In this document: positions 57,265-64,000 of the stretch, in pieces | Layout of the letters: every line of letters begins with the position of its first letter | How positions within the stretch are numbered: the stretch's first letter is position 1 | Assembly: GCF_011801145.1 (NCBI RefSeq) | Contig: NZ_CP046172.1 | Coordinates: 1,302,001-1,366,000, forward strand | Reading direction: 5' to 3' | Length of the DNA stretch: 64,000 nt | Source: Nocardia arthritidis | GTDB taxonomy: Bacteria; Actinomycetota; Actinomycetes; Mycobacteriales; Mycobacteriaceae | Translations under genes and position numbers: made by a program | Notes under the pieces: generated by a model | What the model was told of the DNA's origin: nothing | Database searches by the model: none | Seen by the model: the letters and a program-made list of their open reading frames with translations, nothing else

Positions 57265-57387
57265 CTACGAGTTGGACGAGCCGCTGTCCCCCGTGGTCTC
57301 CTTCTTGTCCAGCGGCCGGATCGTGATCGCCGCGGGACGTTCGGTCGCCGGACGCTCGGTTACTTTGTCGGACTTCTTCGCGAACAT
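57265..57387 (-). CDS. Candidate RiPP precursor peptide (40 residues)
   Basis: ATG at 57387 with GGAGGAG 6 nt upstream, stop TAG at 57265, just 18 nt before the ThiF start. The peptide starts 'MFAKKSDKVTERPATERP', a charged leader-like part. A short hydrophobic patch 'AAITIRPL' follows, and the end is 'DKKETTGDSGSSNS', rich in Ser/Thr/Gly/Asp/Asn with no Cys. Its size, strong ribosome site and place before two leader-binding-domain enzymes make it the natural substrate. It is too short for routine ORF calling. The site and kind of modification are unknown; the terminal Asn-Ser is noted because MccB acts on a C-terminal Asn. Confidence 0.75.
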   Translation of the reverse strand: MFAKKSDKVTERPATERPAAITIRPLDKKETTGDSGSSNS

Positions 57388-57619
57388 GACAGAACTCCTC
57401 CGTGTTGGCGTTGATACACAACCCGGCCAGCGTCACCCTGTCGGTATGCACCCGTCAAAGGGCTGTATTCCCATGGGCGAGAAGGTATTCGGCTTCAGAG
57501 CACTTGGATGGTGTGCCGTCCGTTTCATGCGCTGCATCCGGCTGTGCCGAGCGATCGTGGGGAAATCTGGAAACCCTTGGTGGCTAGCGGTTTTTGCGTG
57601 AGCGCCGCCAGAGTGGCCC
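57388..57619. other. Intergenic region between the RiPP operon and the divergent membrane-protein gene
   Basis: 232 bp that must hold the minus-strand promoter of the precursor gene. I see no clean -35/-10 pair on that strand. Longer ORFs crossing it lack ribosome sites. Confidence 0.4.
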
Positions 57620-57648
57620 TTGACACTTCTAGGTCGGCGGCCTACCTT
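57620..57648 (+). promoter_or_regulatory. Sigma-70-type promoter for the membrane-protein/TetR operon
   Basis: TTGACA at 57620-57625, a 17-bp spacer and TACCTT at 57643-57648: a near-consensus promoter, 52 bp before the start at 57700. Confidence 0.75.
57630..57644. promoter_or_regulatory. Palindrome in the promoter spacer, candidate TetR operator
   Basis: TAGGTC-GGC-GGCCTA, 5 of 6 positions symmetrical, covers the spacer and touches the -10 box. A repressor bound here would block RNA polymerase. The TetR-family gene in the same operon is the likely ligand. Confidence 0.55.
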
Positions 57649-57699
57649 CAAGAGGAATCGGAATCGGATTCCGGTTCTGATCTGGAAGGGAGTTCTGTT

Positions 57700-58155
57700 A
57701 TGACTGCCAAGCGGTTTTGGTCGGTGCCGCGTGTCGTTGTTGGCGTGGTTTTGTTGAATACGCTGGTTGGGCCGTTGTTGGCGGATCTGGTGATTCCGGA
57801 TATCGCCAGGCGGCATCTGCATAATCCGAATTGGCCGCCGCATGCGAAGTTCCACGATGCGCAGTACATCGGGATGGGGGCGTTGCTCGGGGCGATCGGG
57901 TTGCGAATCCTGGTGCGGCGCAAGGGGGATCAGCGGGCGCAGTTCTATTTGGCCGCGGCGCTCGGTTCGGTGACGTGGCTCGGGATGTGGGGTGCGCTGC
58001 TGTTTCCCGGTACCGCGGCGCAGGATCCCGAGTTCGCGGCCGACTCGCGCAAGGTGCTCGGCATTGATTTTCAGCTGTTCATCGCGCTGGTGATGCTGGT
58101 CGGGCTGTCGGCGGCGGTGACGGTGGAGCGCGCCCGCGCGGTAACCTCCCGCTGA
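57700..58155 (+). CDS. Small integral membrane protein, function unknown
   Basis: 151 residues from the ATG at 57700 with GGGAG 8 nt upstream. Four hydrophobic segments (about 8-33, 54-72, 80-102, 122-143) give a four-helix bundle. 'HNPNWPPHAKFHDAQYIGMG' lies between TM1 and TM2 and is the most distinctive stretch. It is 20 nt before the TetR gene in one operon, so it is likely regulated by that protein. Confidence 0.8.
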   Translation: MTAKRFWSVPRVVVGVVLLNTLVGPLLADLVIPDIARRHLHNPNWPPHAKFHDAQYIGMGALLGAIGLRILVRRKGDQRAQFYLAAALGSVTWLGMWGALLFPGTAAQDPEFAADSRKVLGIDFQLFIALVMLVGLSAAVTVERARAVTSR

Positions 58156-58175
58156 CCATCGAACGACGGAGCAGG

Positions 58176-58745
58176 ATGAATTCGACACCGACCACCCGCA
58201 AACTCCGCACCGACGCCGCCCGCAACCGCGACCAGGTGCTTGCCGTAGCGGTCGCACTGTTCGCCGAGCGCGGCGACGCGGTGCAGATGGCGGATGTCGC
58301 GCGCGCCGCGGGTGTCGGGGTCGGCACCGTCTACCGGCATTTCCCGACCCGCCGCGCGCTGATCGAGGCGGTCGCGCAACAGCGGTTCGCGGGCATCCTC
58401 GACCACGGGCGCCGCATAAATCTGTCGAATACCGATACACGGCAAGCGCTTTCGGATTTCCTCACACACGTCGCCGAGGTACACGAACAGGGTCGCGCGC
58501 TCTCGCGCATCATCGCGTCGACCCTCGGCGACAACCAGCCGCACGGCGAAACCCGTATCGCCCTAGCCGAATTCGGCGAGGAACTACTGGGACGCGGCCG
58601 CGCCGACGGAACCGTTCGCCAAGACGCCACAGTCGCCGACCTCTACATGATCGTCGGCGCCGTCGCCATGATCAGCCGCGACGCCGTCGGCGATTGGCAT
58701 CGCTACATCGAACTCGCGCTCGACGGCCTGCGCCCGCAGCCGTGA
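58176..58745 (+). CDS. TetR-family transcriptional regulator
   Basis: 189 residues. The N-terminal helix-turn-helix 'VAVALFAERGDAVQMADVARAAGVGVGTVYRHFPTR' is canonical (in pieces). The C-terminal ligand domain is short. The last codons ('ELALDGLRPQP') belong to the first unit of a degenerate tandem repeat that runs on beyond the stop. It probably represses its own operon through the palindrome at 57630. Confidence 0.93.
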   Translation: MNSTPTTRKLRTDAARNRDQVLAVAVALFAERGDAVQMADVARAAGVGVGTVYRHFPTRRALIEAVAQQRFAGILDHGRRINLSNTDTRQALSDFLTHVAEVHEQGRALSRIIASTLGDNQPHGETRIALAEFGEELLGRGRADGTVRQDATVADLYMIVGAVAMISRDAVGDWHRYIELALDGLRPQP

Positions 58746-58995
58746 TGTCGTCGGGCGGGTGTTCGGCGGCCTGCGCCCGCCGCCGTGATGTCGTTGAGCT
58801 CGCACTCGACGAGTTGCACACACACGGCTGTGATGTCGTTGGGCTGGTGCTCGATGGCTTGTGCCCGCGGCCGTGATGTCGTTGAGCTCGCGCTCGACGC
58901 CCTGAGACCGCGGTGCTGGTGTCGTTTCATCGGGCTGCGTTTCGGCGCTTGCGGCAATAGTCCCGGTGTAGTCATTGAGTGCGCGCTCGATGGAT
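58704..58995 (+). repeat. Degenerate tandem repeat (period 43-46 bp) growing out of the TetR 3' end
   Basis: TGATGTCG recurs at 58743, 58786, 58831 and 58874, with a decayed copy (TGGTGTCG) near 58918, each followed by a version of TTGAGCTCGCGCTCGACG and GCCTGCGCCCGCGGCCG. The first unit overlaps the last codons and stop of the TetR gene. No other feature is visible before the tRNA. Confidence 0.8.
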
Positions 58996-59049
58996 GAGAC
59001 CACGGTCCTATGTTGTTTGGGTGCAGCTCTTTTAGAGATGGGTGGCCTG

Positions 59050-59123
59050 TGCTCCCGGCAGGGCTTGAACCTGCGGCCGTCACTGTATAAGAGTGCTGCT
59101 CTGACCTGCTGAGCTACGGGAGC
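59050..59123 (-). tRNA. tRNA-Ile with anticodon UAU
   Basis: A 74-nt cloverleaf on the minus strand. The 7-bp acceptor stem GCTCCCG/CGGGAGC is perfect, as are the D stem GCTC/GAGC and T stem GCAGG/CCTGC with loop TTCAAGC. The anticodon loop CTTATAC gives anticodon TAT (codon AUA, Ile). The anticodon stem has one G-A mismatch at 27-43. The discriminator is A and CCA is not encoded. Confidence 0.88.
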
Positions 59124-59168
59124 TTAGGTCTGGGTGGTGGGAGTGATCGCGTTGATTCGGTTGGGGCG

Positions 59169-59184
59169 CCGAGGTTTTCCTCGG
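59169..59184 (-). terminator. Small hairpin between hydrolase gene and tRNA
   Basis: CCGAGG-TTTT-CCTCGG, a 6-bp stem about 30 nt past the hydrolase stop on the minus strand. It is short, so a weak call. Confidence 0.4.
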
Positions 59185-59212
59185 TCGGTGTTGCTTACGC
59201 AGCGAAACGGCG

Positions 59213-60070
59213 TCAGCGCCGCAGCAGCGAAACCACTTGCAGCGGTGATATTTTCGGCTTCTCTTCCTCGCGCGGAGCCGTCGGGTCCACCACCGTCGTG
59301 TGCGGAATGATCGCGTCCGGGTCGGCGAAGGCCGCGTACGTCTTGTCGCGCGCCAGCTTGTGCAGTAGGTAGCCGGTGAGTAGCGCACGCGTGGTGCGCG
59401 CGGTCTTGGCCTCGTGCTTGCCCGCACCGAGCGCGGCGAGCGCCCGCCTGCCCTCGGTGATCCCGTTGTGCGAGGCGTTGTCGATGGTGCGCAGCACCGA
59501 TGGACCGCCCCAGGCGGCGGCCAGCGGTATCGCGTTCGAGCTCACCGATTCGATATCGGTGGCGCCGGCCAGGATCAGCGCCGGAATATCGATATCCGGT
59601 GCGAGGGTCTCCGCGGACGGCGCGGTCGGCGCCGGGAACAGCGCGGCGACCGCGGCCACCGGGCGCTGCGCGGCCGCGATCACCGCGGCGCCCGCGCCCA
59701 TGGCGTGTCCGGCCAGCGCGAGTCGCTCGGGATGCACGCTGACCGAACCGTCGCCGAGCCGCACGCCCGCGCAGATATCGAGGGTGGTGAGCAGATCGGT
59801 GGCCAGGCCGAGATGTGACGGAATCGGCCCGCGCTCGGTGTCCGGGGCCGCGGCGACAATGCCCCACGACGCTAGATGCTCCAGGGTGCCGCGATAGTTG
59901 GCCGCGCCGGTCAGCCAGCCGTGGCCGAAGGCGACCGCGGGCAGATTCAACCCGGACTCCGGGGTGAACACAACGCCGGTCTGCCCCGCGATGCCGAGAT
60001 TGCCGCGCAGTACGCGGTGCGGACCCCGGCTGGTCAGGGTGCTCAGTAGCGATTTCACAGACGCCGACAC
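59213..60070 (-). CDS. Alpha/beta hydrolase (dienelactone-hydrolase-like, Rv3438-like by position)
   Basis: 285 residues from a GTG at 60070 (GTG 60058 also possible). The oxyanion region is 'PAVAFGHGWLTG', and 'LALAGHAMGAGAA' at the nucleophile elbow reads G-H-A-M-G: the expected Ser is replaced by Ala. Asp ('LILAGATDIESV') and His ('DNASHNGI') positions are present. The missing nucleophile suggests a non-hydrolytic role or a different chemistry. It diverges from glmS with only 36 bp between. Confidence 0.8.
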   Translation of the reverse strand: MSASVKSLLSTLTSRGPHRVLRGNLGIAGQTGVVFTPESGLNLPAVAFGHGWLTGAANYRGTLEHLASWGIVAAAPDTERGPIPSHLGLATDLLTTLDICAGVRLGDGSVSVHPERLALAGHAMGAGAAVIAAAQRPVAAVAALFPAPTAPSAETLAPDIDIPALILAGATDIESVSSNAIPLAAAWGGPSVLRTIDNASHNGITEGRRALAALGAGKHEAKTARTTRALLTGYLLHKLARDKTYAAFADPDAIIPHTTVVDPTAPREEEKPKISPLQVVSLLRR

Positions 60071-60106
60071 GACGTGAACGTTATCCGATAAGTAGTGTGG
60101 TGAGCC

Positions 60107-61987
60107 ATGTGCGGAATCGTTGGCTACGTCGGGTATCGGGACGCGCTCGGCGTTGTCGTTGACGCGTTGCGCCGCATGGAATATCGCGGCTACGACTCCG
60201 CGGGCGTGGCGATCCTGGACGGCGCGGGTGGTCTCGCGGTGGAACGCAAGGCGGGCCGACTGGCCAATTTGGAGGCGGAGCTGGGCGAAACCGGCACCGA
60301 TCACTTCGCGGGCACCACCGGTATGGGACACACCCGCTGGGCGACGCACGGCGCGCCCACCGACCGCAACGCCCACCCGCACCGCGATGTGACCGGCAAG
60401 GTCGCCGTGGTGCACAACGGCATCATCGAGAATTTCGCCCCGCTGCGGCGCGAGCTGGAGGAGGCCGGGGTCGAGCTGCGCAGCGACACCGACACCGAGG
60501 TCGCGGTGCACCTGGTGGCCCGCGCCTACGCCGCGGGCCCGACGGCGGGCGATTTCGCGGCGAGCGCGCTGGCCGTGCTGCGCCGGCTGGAGGGCGCGTT
60601 CACGCTGGTCTTCACCCATTCCGACCATCCGGACATGATCGTCGCGGCGCGCCGGTCCACCCCGCTGGTGGTCGGCGTCGGCAAGGGTGAGATGTTCATC
60701 GCCTCCGATGTCACCGCGTTCATCGAGCACACCCGCGAGGCGGTCGAGCTGGGCCAGGATCAGGCCGTGGTGATCACCGCGAACACCTACCGGGTGACCG
60801 ACTTCTCTGGGAATACCGACGGCGTGCGCACCAGGCCGTTCACCATCAACTGGGATATGGCCGCCGCCGAGAAGGGCGGTCACGACTACTTCATGCTGAA
60901 GGAGATCGAGGAGCAGCCGCGCGCCATCGCCGACACGCTGATCGGGCACTTCAGCCACGACCAGAACGGCGGCCGGATCGTGCTGGACGAGCAGCGCCTG
61001 GCCGATCAGGAGCTGCGCGAGGTCGACAAGGTTTTCGTCGTCGCGTGCGGCACCGCGTACCACTCGGGACTGCTCGCCAAGTACGCGATCGAACACTGGA
61101 CCAGGCTGCCCGTCGAGGTGGAGCTGGCCAGCGAATTCCGTTACCGCGACCCGGTTCTGGATCGGTCGACCCTGGTGGTGGCCATTTCACAGTCGGGCGA
61201 GACCGCCGACACGCTGGAGGCGGTGCGCCACGCCAAGGAGCAGAAGGCCAGGGTGCTCGCGATCTGCAACACCAACGGCGCGCAGATCCCGCGCGAATCC
61301 GATGCCGTGCTCTACACCCGCACCGGCCCGGAGATCGGTGTCGCCGCGACCAAGACCTTCCTGGCGCAGGTGGCCGCGAACTATCTGGTGGGCCTCGCGC
61401 TCGCGCAGGCGCGCGGCACCAAGTACCCGGACGAGGTGGCGCGCGAATTCGCCGAACTCGAGGCGATGCCGAGGCTGGTCGAGCAGGTTTTGGCGACCCA
61501 CGAGCAGGTGAAGGCGGTGGCGCGCAAGTTCGCGCACGCGCCGACCGTGCTGTTCCTCGGCCGCCACGTCGGCTATCCGGTCGCGCTCGAAGGCGCCTTG
61601 AAGCTCAAGGAACTCGCCTATATGCACGCCGAGGGCTTCGCCGCAGGCGAACTCAAGCACGGCCCGATCGCGCTGATCGAGGAGGGCCTGCCGGTGATCG
61701 TGGTGATGCCGTCGCCGAAGGGGCGCGCGGTGCTGCATTCGAAGCTGCTGAGCAATATTCGCGAGATCCAGGCGCGCGGCGCGCACACCATCGTCATCGC
61801 CGAGGAGGGCGACGACACGGTCCGGCCGTTCGCCGACGACCTGATCGAAATCCCTTCGGCGCCAACGTTGTTCCAGCCACTGCTGTCGACCGTCCCGCTG
61901 CAGATCTTCGCCGCGGAGGTCGCGCAGGCGCGCGGCTACGACGTGGACAAACCGCGCAATCTGGCGAAGTCGGTAACTGTCGAATAA
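60107..61987 (+). CDS. glmS: Glutamine-fructose-6-phosphate aminotransferase
   Basis: 626 residues, full length. Cys2 in 'MCGIVGYVG' is the glutaminase nucleophile, 'HTRWATHG' and 'HNGIIENF' complete that domain, and two SIS isomerase domains follow ('ISQSGETADT', 'FLGRHVGYPVALEGALKLKE'), ending 'NLAKSVTVE'. It makes glucosamine-6-P, the substrate of GlmM encoded 10 kb away. No ribozyme-like or riboswitch structure is evident in the 36-bp leader. Confidence 0.98.
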   Translation: MCGIVGYVGYRDALGVVVDALRRMEYRGYDSAGVAILDGAGGLAVERKAGRLANLEAELGETGTDHFAGTTGMGHTRWATHGAPTDRNAHPHRDVTGKVAVVHNGIIENFAPLRRELEEAGVELRSDTDTEVAVHLVARAYAAGPTAGDFAASALAVLRRLEGAFTLVFTHSDHPDMIVAARRSTPLVVGVGKGEMFIASDVTAFIEHTREAVELGQDQAVVITANTYRVTDFSGNTDGVRTRPFTINWDMAAAEKGGHDYFMLKEIEEQPRAIADTLIGHFSHDQNGGRIVLDEQRLADQELREVDKVFVVACGTAYHSGLLAKYAIEHWTRLPVEVELASEFRYRDPVLDRSTLVVAISQSGETADTLEAVRHAKEQKARVLAICNTNGAQIPRESDAVLYTRTGPEIGVAATKTFLAQVAANYLVGLALAQARGTKYPDEVAREFAELEAMPRLVEQVLATHEQVKAVARKFAHAPTVLFLGRHVGYPVALEGALKLKELAYMHAEGFAAGELKHGPIALIEEGLPVIVVMPSPKGRAVLHSKLLSNIREIQARGAHTIVIAEEGDDTVRPFADDLIEIPSAPTLFQPLLSTVPLQIFAAEVAQARGYDVDKPRNLAKSVTVE

Positions 61988-62016
61988 GACTGTCCCGCAA
62001 CGGATATCGTCCGGGT

Positions 62017-62430
62017 ATGCGCTGCGCACAACCATGGGACCTGTTGCGGCTCGACCGGGCGTTGCGGGCCAGTTGGTCCGCCGACACCTGCTCGCCCGAT
62101 GATCTGGAGCGGTCGGGCTGGGATCCGGCCAATCCGGCACTAGGGCACTGTGACATTACGGCGTTGCTGGTCAACGACCTTTTCGGCGGTGAGCTCGTGG
62201 TTGGTGAGGTCTATCTGAGCGGGGTGCAGCGCGGCTTCCACTGGTGGAACCGGCTGCCCAGCGGTATCGAATTCGATCTGACGCGCGAGCAGTTCCGGCT
62301 AGGCGAGATCGTCAAGGGGGCTGACGCCGTCGAGCGCCCGAAGGGGCCGACCCGGCACCGGTGGGCGGAGTATCTGCGGCTGCGTCAGCGAGTGAGCAAG
62401 CATTTGGGCCCGCTGCCCGAACCCATCTAG
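62017..62430 (+). CDS. YunG-family protein, function unknown
   Basis: 137 residues from the ATG at 62017, 29 nt after glmS. 'GHCDITALLVNDLFGGELVVGEV' and 'HWWNRLPSGIEFDLTREQF' match the YunG family pattern (a Cys...His...Asp arrangement reminiscent of small papain-like folds). Catalysis is not established for the family. Co-transcription with glmS is likely by spacing. Confidence 0.8.
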   Translation: MRCAQPWDLLRLDRALRASWSADTCSPDDLERSGWDPANPALGHCDITALLVNDLFGGELVVGEVYLSGVQRGFHWWNRLPSGIEFDLTREQFRLGEIVKGADAVERPKGPTRHRWAEYLRLRQRVSKHLGPLPEPI

Positions 62431-62442
62431 GCGAGAGGTACC

Positions 62443-62626
62443 CGGCCCGGTGCGGGCTGAGGTTCTTCCGGCAGAACCCATTTGGCGAGTGCCTCGCACC
62501 GGAGCTCGGCCCAGTGCGGACTGAGGTCGGACTTCGTCCGGCAGTGCCGATTACGGGAGAGGAATTCGGCCCGGTGCGGGCTGAGTCCGACAGAGCCCAT
62601 TGACGAGGGTCTCGCACCCGAACTCG
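62443..62626 (+). repeat. Three degenerate tandem repeats (60-64 bp)
   Basis: CGGCCC(G/A)GTGCGG(G/A)CTGAG starts units at 62443, 62507 and 62567, each followed by related TCCGGCAG...CCCATT and CTCGCACC segments. It lies between two convergent genes. No ORF here is credible. Confidence 0.75.
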
Positions 62627-62657
62627 ATGGCCCGGAGTCGTTGGGACTCCGGGCCAT
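62627..62657. terminator. Bidirectional terminator hairpin
   Basis: ATGGCCCGGAGTC and GACTCCGGGCCAT form a perfect 13-bp stem with a 5-nt loop, between the YunG-like gene and the convergent MFS gene. Confidence 0.8.
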
Positions 62658-62696
62658 TGGCGTCGCGGGCAGGGAAAGGGGCGAATTCCGGATGAG

Positions 62697-63902
62697 CTAA
62701 ATCCGGGATTGCGTTGCACCGACCAGTTTTTCGGCCGGGATCACCGAATCCCGTGCGGCGGTGGACCGTTCCAGCCTGCTGGAGATCACGGCCAGTCCCA
62801 GCGCGACCGCGACCAACCCGACGCCGACCCAATTCGGTGCGGTGTAATCGAATCCGGCCGCGATCACCAAGCCGCCGAGCCAGGCCGAGATGGCGTTGCC
62901 GAGATTGAACGCACCGATATTGAGTGCCGAGGCCAGGGTCGGTGCGGCGGCGGACTGGTCGAGCACTCGCTTCTGCAGCGGCGGTACGGTCGCGAAACCC
63001 AGTGCGCCGATGAGGATTACGGTGATGGCGGCGGCCGGTTTGCTGTGTGCGGTGACGGTGAACAGCGCCAGTGCCAACCCGAGCCCGGCCAGGCTTCCGT
63101 AGAGCATTCGCATGAGGTGTTTGTCCGCGTATTTGCCGCCGATCAGGTTGCCGAGGAAGAAGCCGACGCCGAACAGCACGAGCAGCCAGGTGACCGAACT
63201 CTCCGCGTATCCGGTGACCTCGGTCATCATCGGCGCCAGGTAGGTGATGGCCGCGAAGACACCGCCGAAGCCGAGCACCGTCATCGCCATGGCGAGCAGG
63301 ACCTGCGGATTGCCGAGCACGGCAAGTTCGTGCCGCAGCCGGGCATCGCGCGGGGCGGGCTGATTCGGTACCAGCGCGGCGACGCCGACGAGCGCGGCCA
63401 GGCCGACCAGCGCGACGAGCAGGAAGGTGACCCGCCAGCCGAACTGCTGGCCGAGCAGGGTGCCGAGGGGTACGCCGATGACGGTCGCGACGGCGAGCCC
63501 GGTGAACATCAGCGAGATCGCCTTGGCTCGGCGGTCCGGCGGGACCAGGCTGCCCACGACCACCGAGCCGATGCCGAAGAAGGCGCCGTGCGCCATCGAC
63601 GCGACGATGCGCCCGGTCAGCATGAGCCCGAAAGCCGGTGCGACGGCTGACAATACGTTTCCCGCGATGAGCAGTCCCATGCTGGCGAGCAGCATGCGCT
63701 TGCGCGCGATCCTGGTGCCGATGCCGGTGGTGATGGGCGCGCCGACCAGCACGCCGAGCGCGTAACCGGTGACCAGCAGTCCCGCGGTGGGGATGGATAC
63801 GGCGTAGGTGTCCGCGATATCCGGCAGCAGGCCGACGACGACGAATTCGGTGGTGCCGATGGCGAACGCCCCCAGTGCCAGGGCGAGGAGTGCGAGCGGC
63901 AT
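62697..63902 (-). CDS. MFS transporter, DHA1 exporter type
   Basis: 401 residues from the ATG at 63902 with GGAGG 8 nt upstream. Twelve TM helices. 'FAIGTTEFVVVGLLPDIA' in TM1 and 'GYALGVLVGAPITTGIGTRIARKRML' (motif A region) are typical of the AraJ/chloramphenicol-efflux branch of drug:H+ antiporters. Substrate unknown. The remaining 98 bp to the window edge show no feature. Confidence 0.92.
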   Translation of the reverse strand: MPLALLALALGAFAIGTTEFVVVGLLPDIADTYAVSIPTAGLLVTGYALGVLVGAPITTGIGTRIARKRMLLASMGLLIAGNVLSAVAPAFGLMLTGRIVASMAHGAFFGIGSVVVGSLVPPDRRAKAISLMFTGLAVATVIGVPLGTLLGQQFGWRVTFLLVALVGLAALVGVAALVPNQPAPRDARLRHELAVLGNPQVLLAMAMTVLGFGGVFAAITYLAPMMTEVTGYAESSVTWLLVLFGVGFFLGNLIGGKYADKHLMRMLYGSLAGLGLALALFTVTAHSKPAAAITVILIGALGFATVPPLQKRVLDQSAAAPTLASALNIGAFNLGNAISAWLGGLVIAAGFDYTAPNWVGVGLVAVALGLAVISSRLERSTAARDSVIPAEKLVGATQSRI

Positions 63903-64000
63903 GGATAAGACCTCCACATGTCATTGCGTCCGAGGTTTACAGTCGAGAACAATAATTGCGTGCGCGTGCTAATTGCAAACGCGGGCTATTTCGAATCTGG

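Noticed and set aside
57128..57451. A 107-codon minus-strand ORF over the precursor and ThiF start
   Set aside because: Its composition is shadow-like, it overlaps the ThiF N terminus in another frame, and it lacks a ribosome site. The 40-codon ORF is far better placed.
60071..60106. A riboswitch or ribozyme upstream of glmS
   Set aside because: Only 36 bp separate the divergent starts, too short for a glmS-type ribozyme.
12979..64000. CRISPR array or rRNA genes
   Set aside because: No regularly spaced identical repeats with unique spacers were seen. The tandem repeats at 58.7 and 62.4 kb are degenerate with no spacers, and no rRNA-like sequence was found.

Overview
The window is high-GC actinobacterial DNA, most likely from Nocardia or a close relative in the Mycobacteriales. 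The evidence is a complete ESX-4-type secretion locus next to rplM-rpsI-glmM and glmS (an order I recall from Mycobacterium tuberculosis), many GTG/TTG starts, and a large set of DUF7373-type lipoproteins, which I associate with Nocardia. There is no rRNA and no CRISPR array. One tRNA gene is present.

Region 1 (1-9.7 kb) is metabolic and regulatory. It holds the tail of an MFS carboxylate-type transporter, a two-component system translationally coupled to a TAXI substrate-binding lipoprotein, a divergent FAD monooxygenase/LysR pair, an MTA phosphorylase-epimerase operon divergent from a copper-type CsoR/RicR regulator with a visible operator, a GAF/PAS-like protein and an FMN reductase.

Region 2 (9.7-30.2 kb) is the ESX-4-like type VII secretion locus: eccE, eccB, mycP, eccD, eccC, an Rv3446c-like protein and a WXG100 pair. 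It is interrupted by a small secreted protein/DUF4288 pair (possible toxin-immunity), a frameshifted BpsA-type polyamine synthase gene, and an IS21 element that split a two-repeat gene of unknown function. The esx pair is inverted relative to the M. tuberculosis order.

Region 3 (30.6-46.9 kb) lies between the esx pair and rplM. It contains six tandem lipoproteins arranged as three B-A pairs, a membrane Ser/Thr kinase whose gene carries an apparent frameshift, two FHA proteins (one with a zinc-ribbon-like segment, one an Rv1747-like FHA-ABC exporter), a zinc metallopeptidase lipoprotein and a membrane protein with an Hsp70/actin-like look. Kinase plus FHA partners suggests a phospho-signalling envelope module.

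Region 4 (46.9-54.9 kb) carries rplM, rpsI, glmM, an ABC-F ATPase, a PspC protein and an operon of probable type VII substrates. Region 5 (54.9-57.4 kb) is a compact candidate RiPP cluster: a 40-residue precursor-like ORF, a ThiF/E1 enzyme and an M50 protease, the last two each with a PqqD-like N-terminal domain. Region 6 (57.6-64 kb) has a small membrane protein/TetR pair with a promoter-embedded palindrome, a tRNA with UAU anticodon, a hydrolase, glmS, a YunG-like protein and an MFS exporter. Two intergenic stretches in this region are degenerate tandem repeats.
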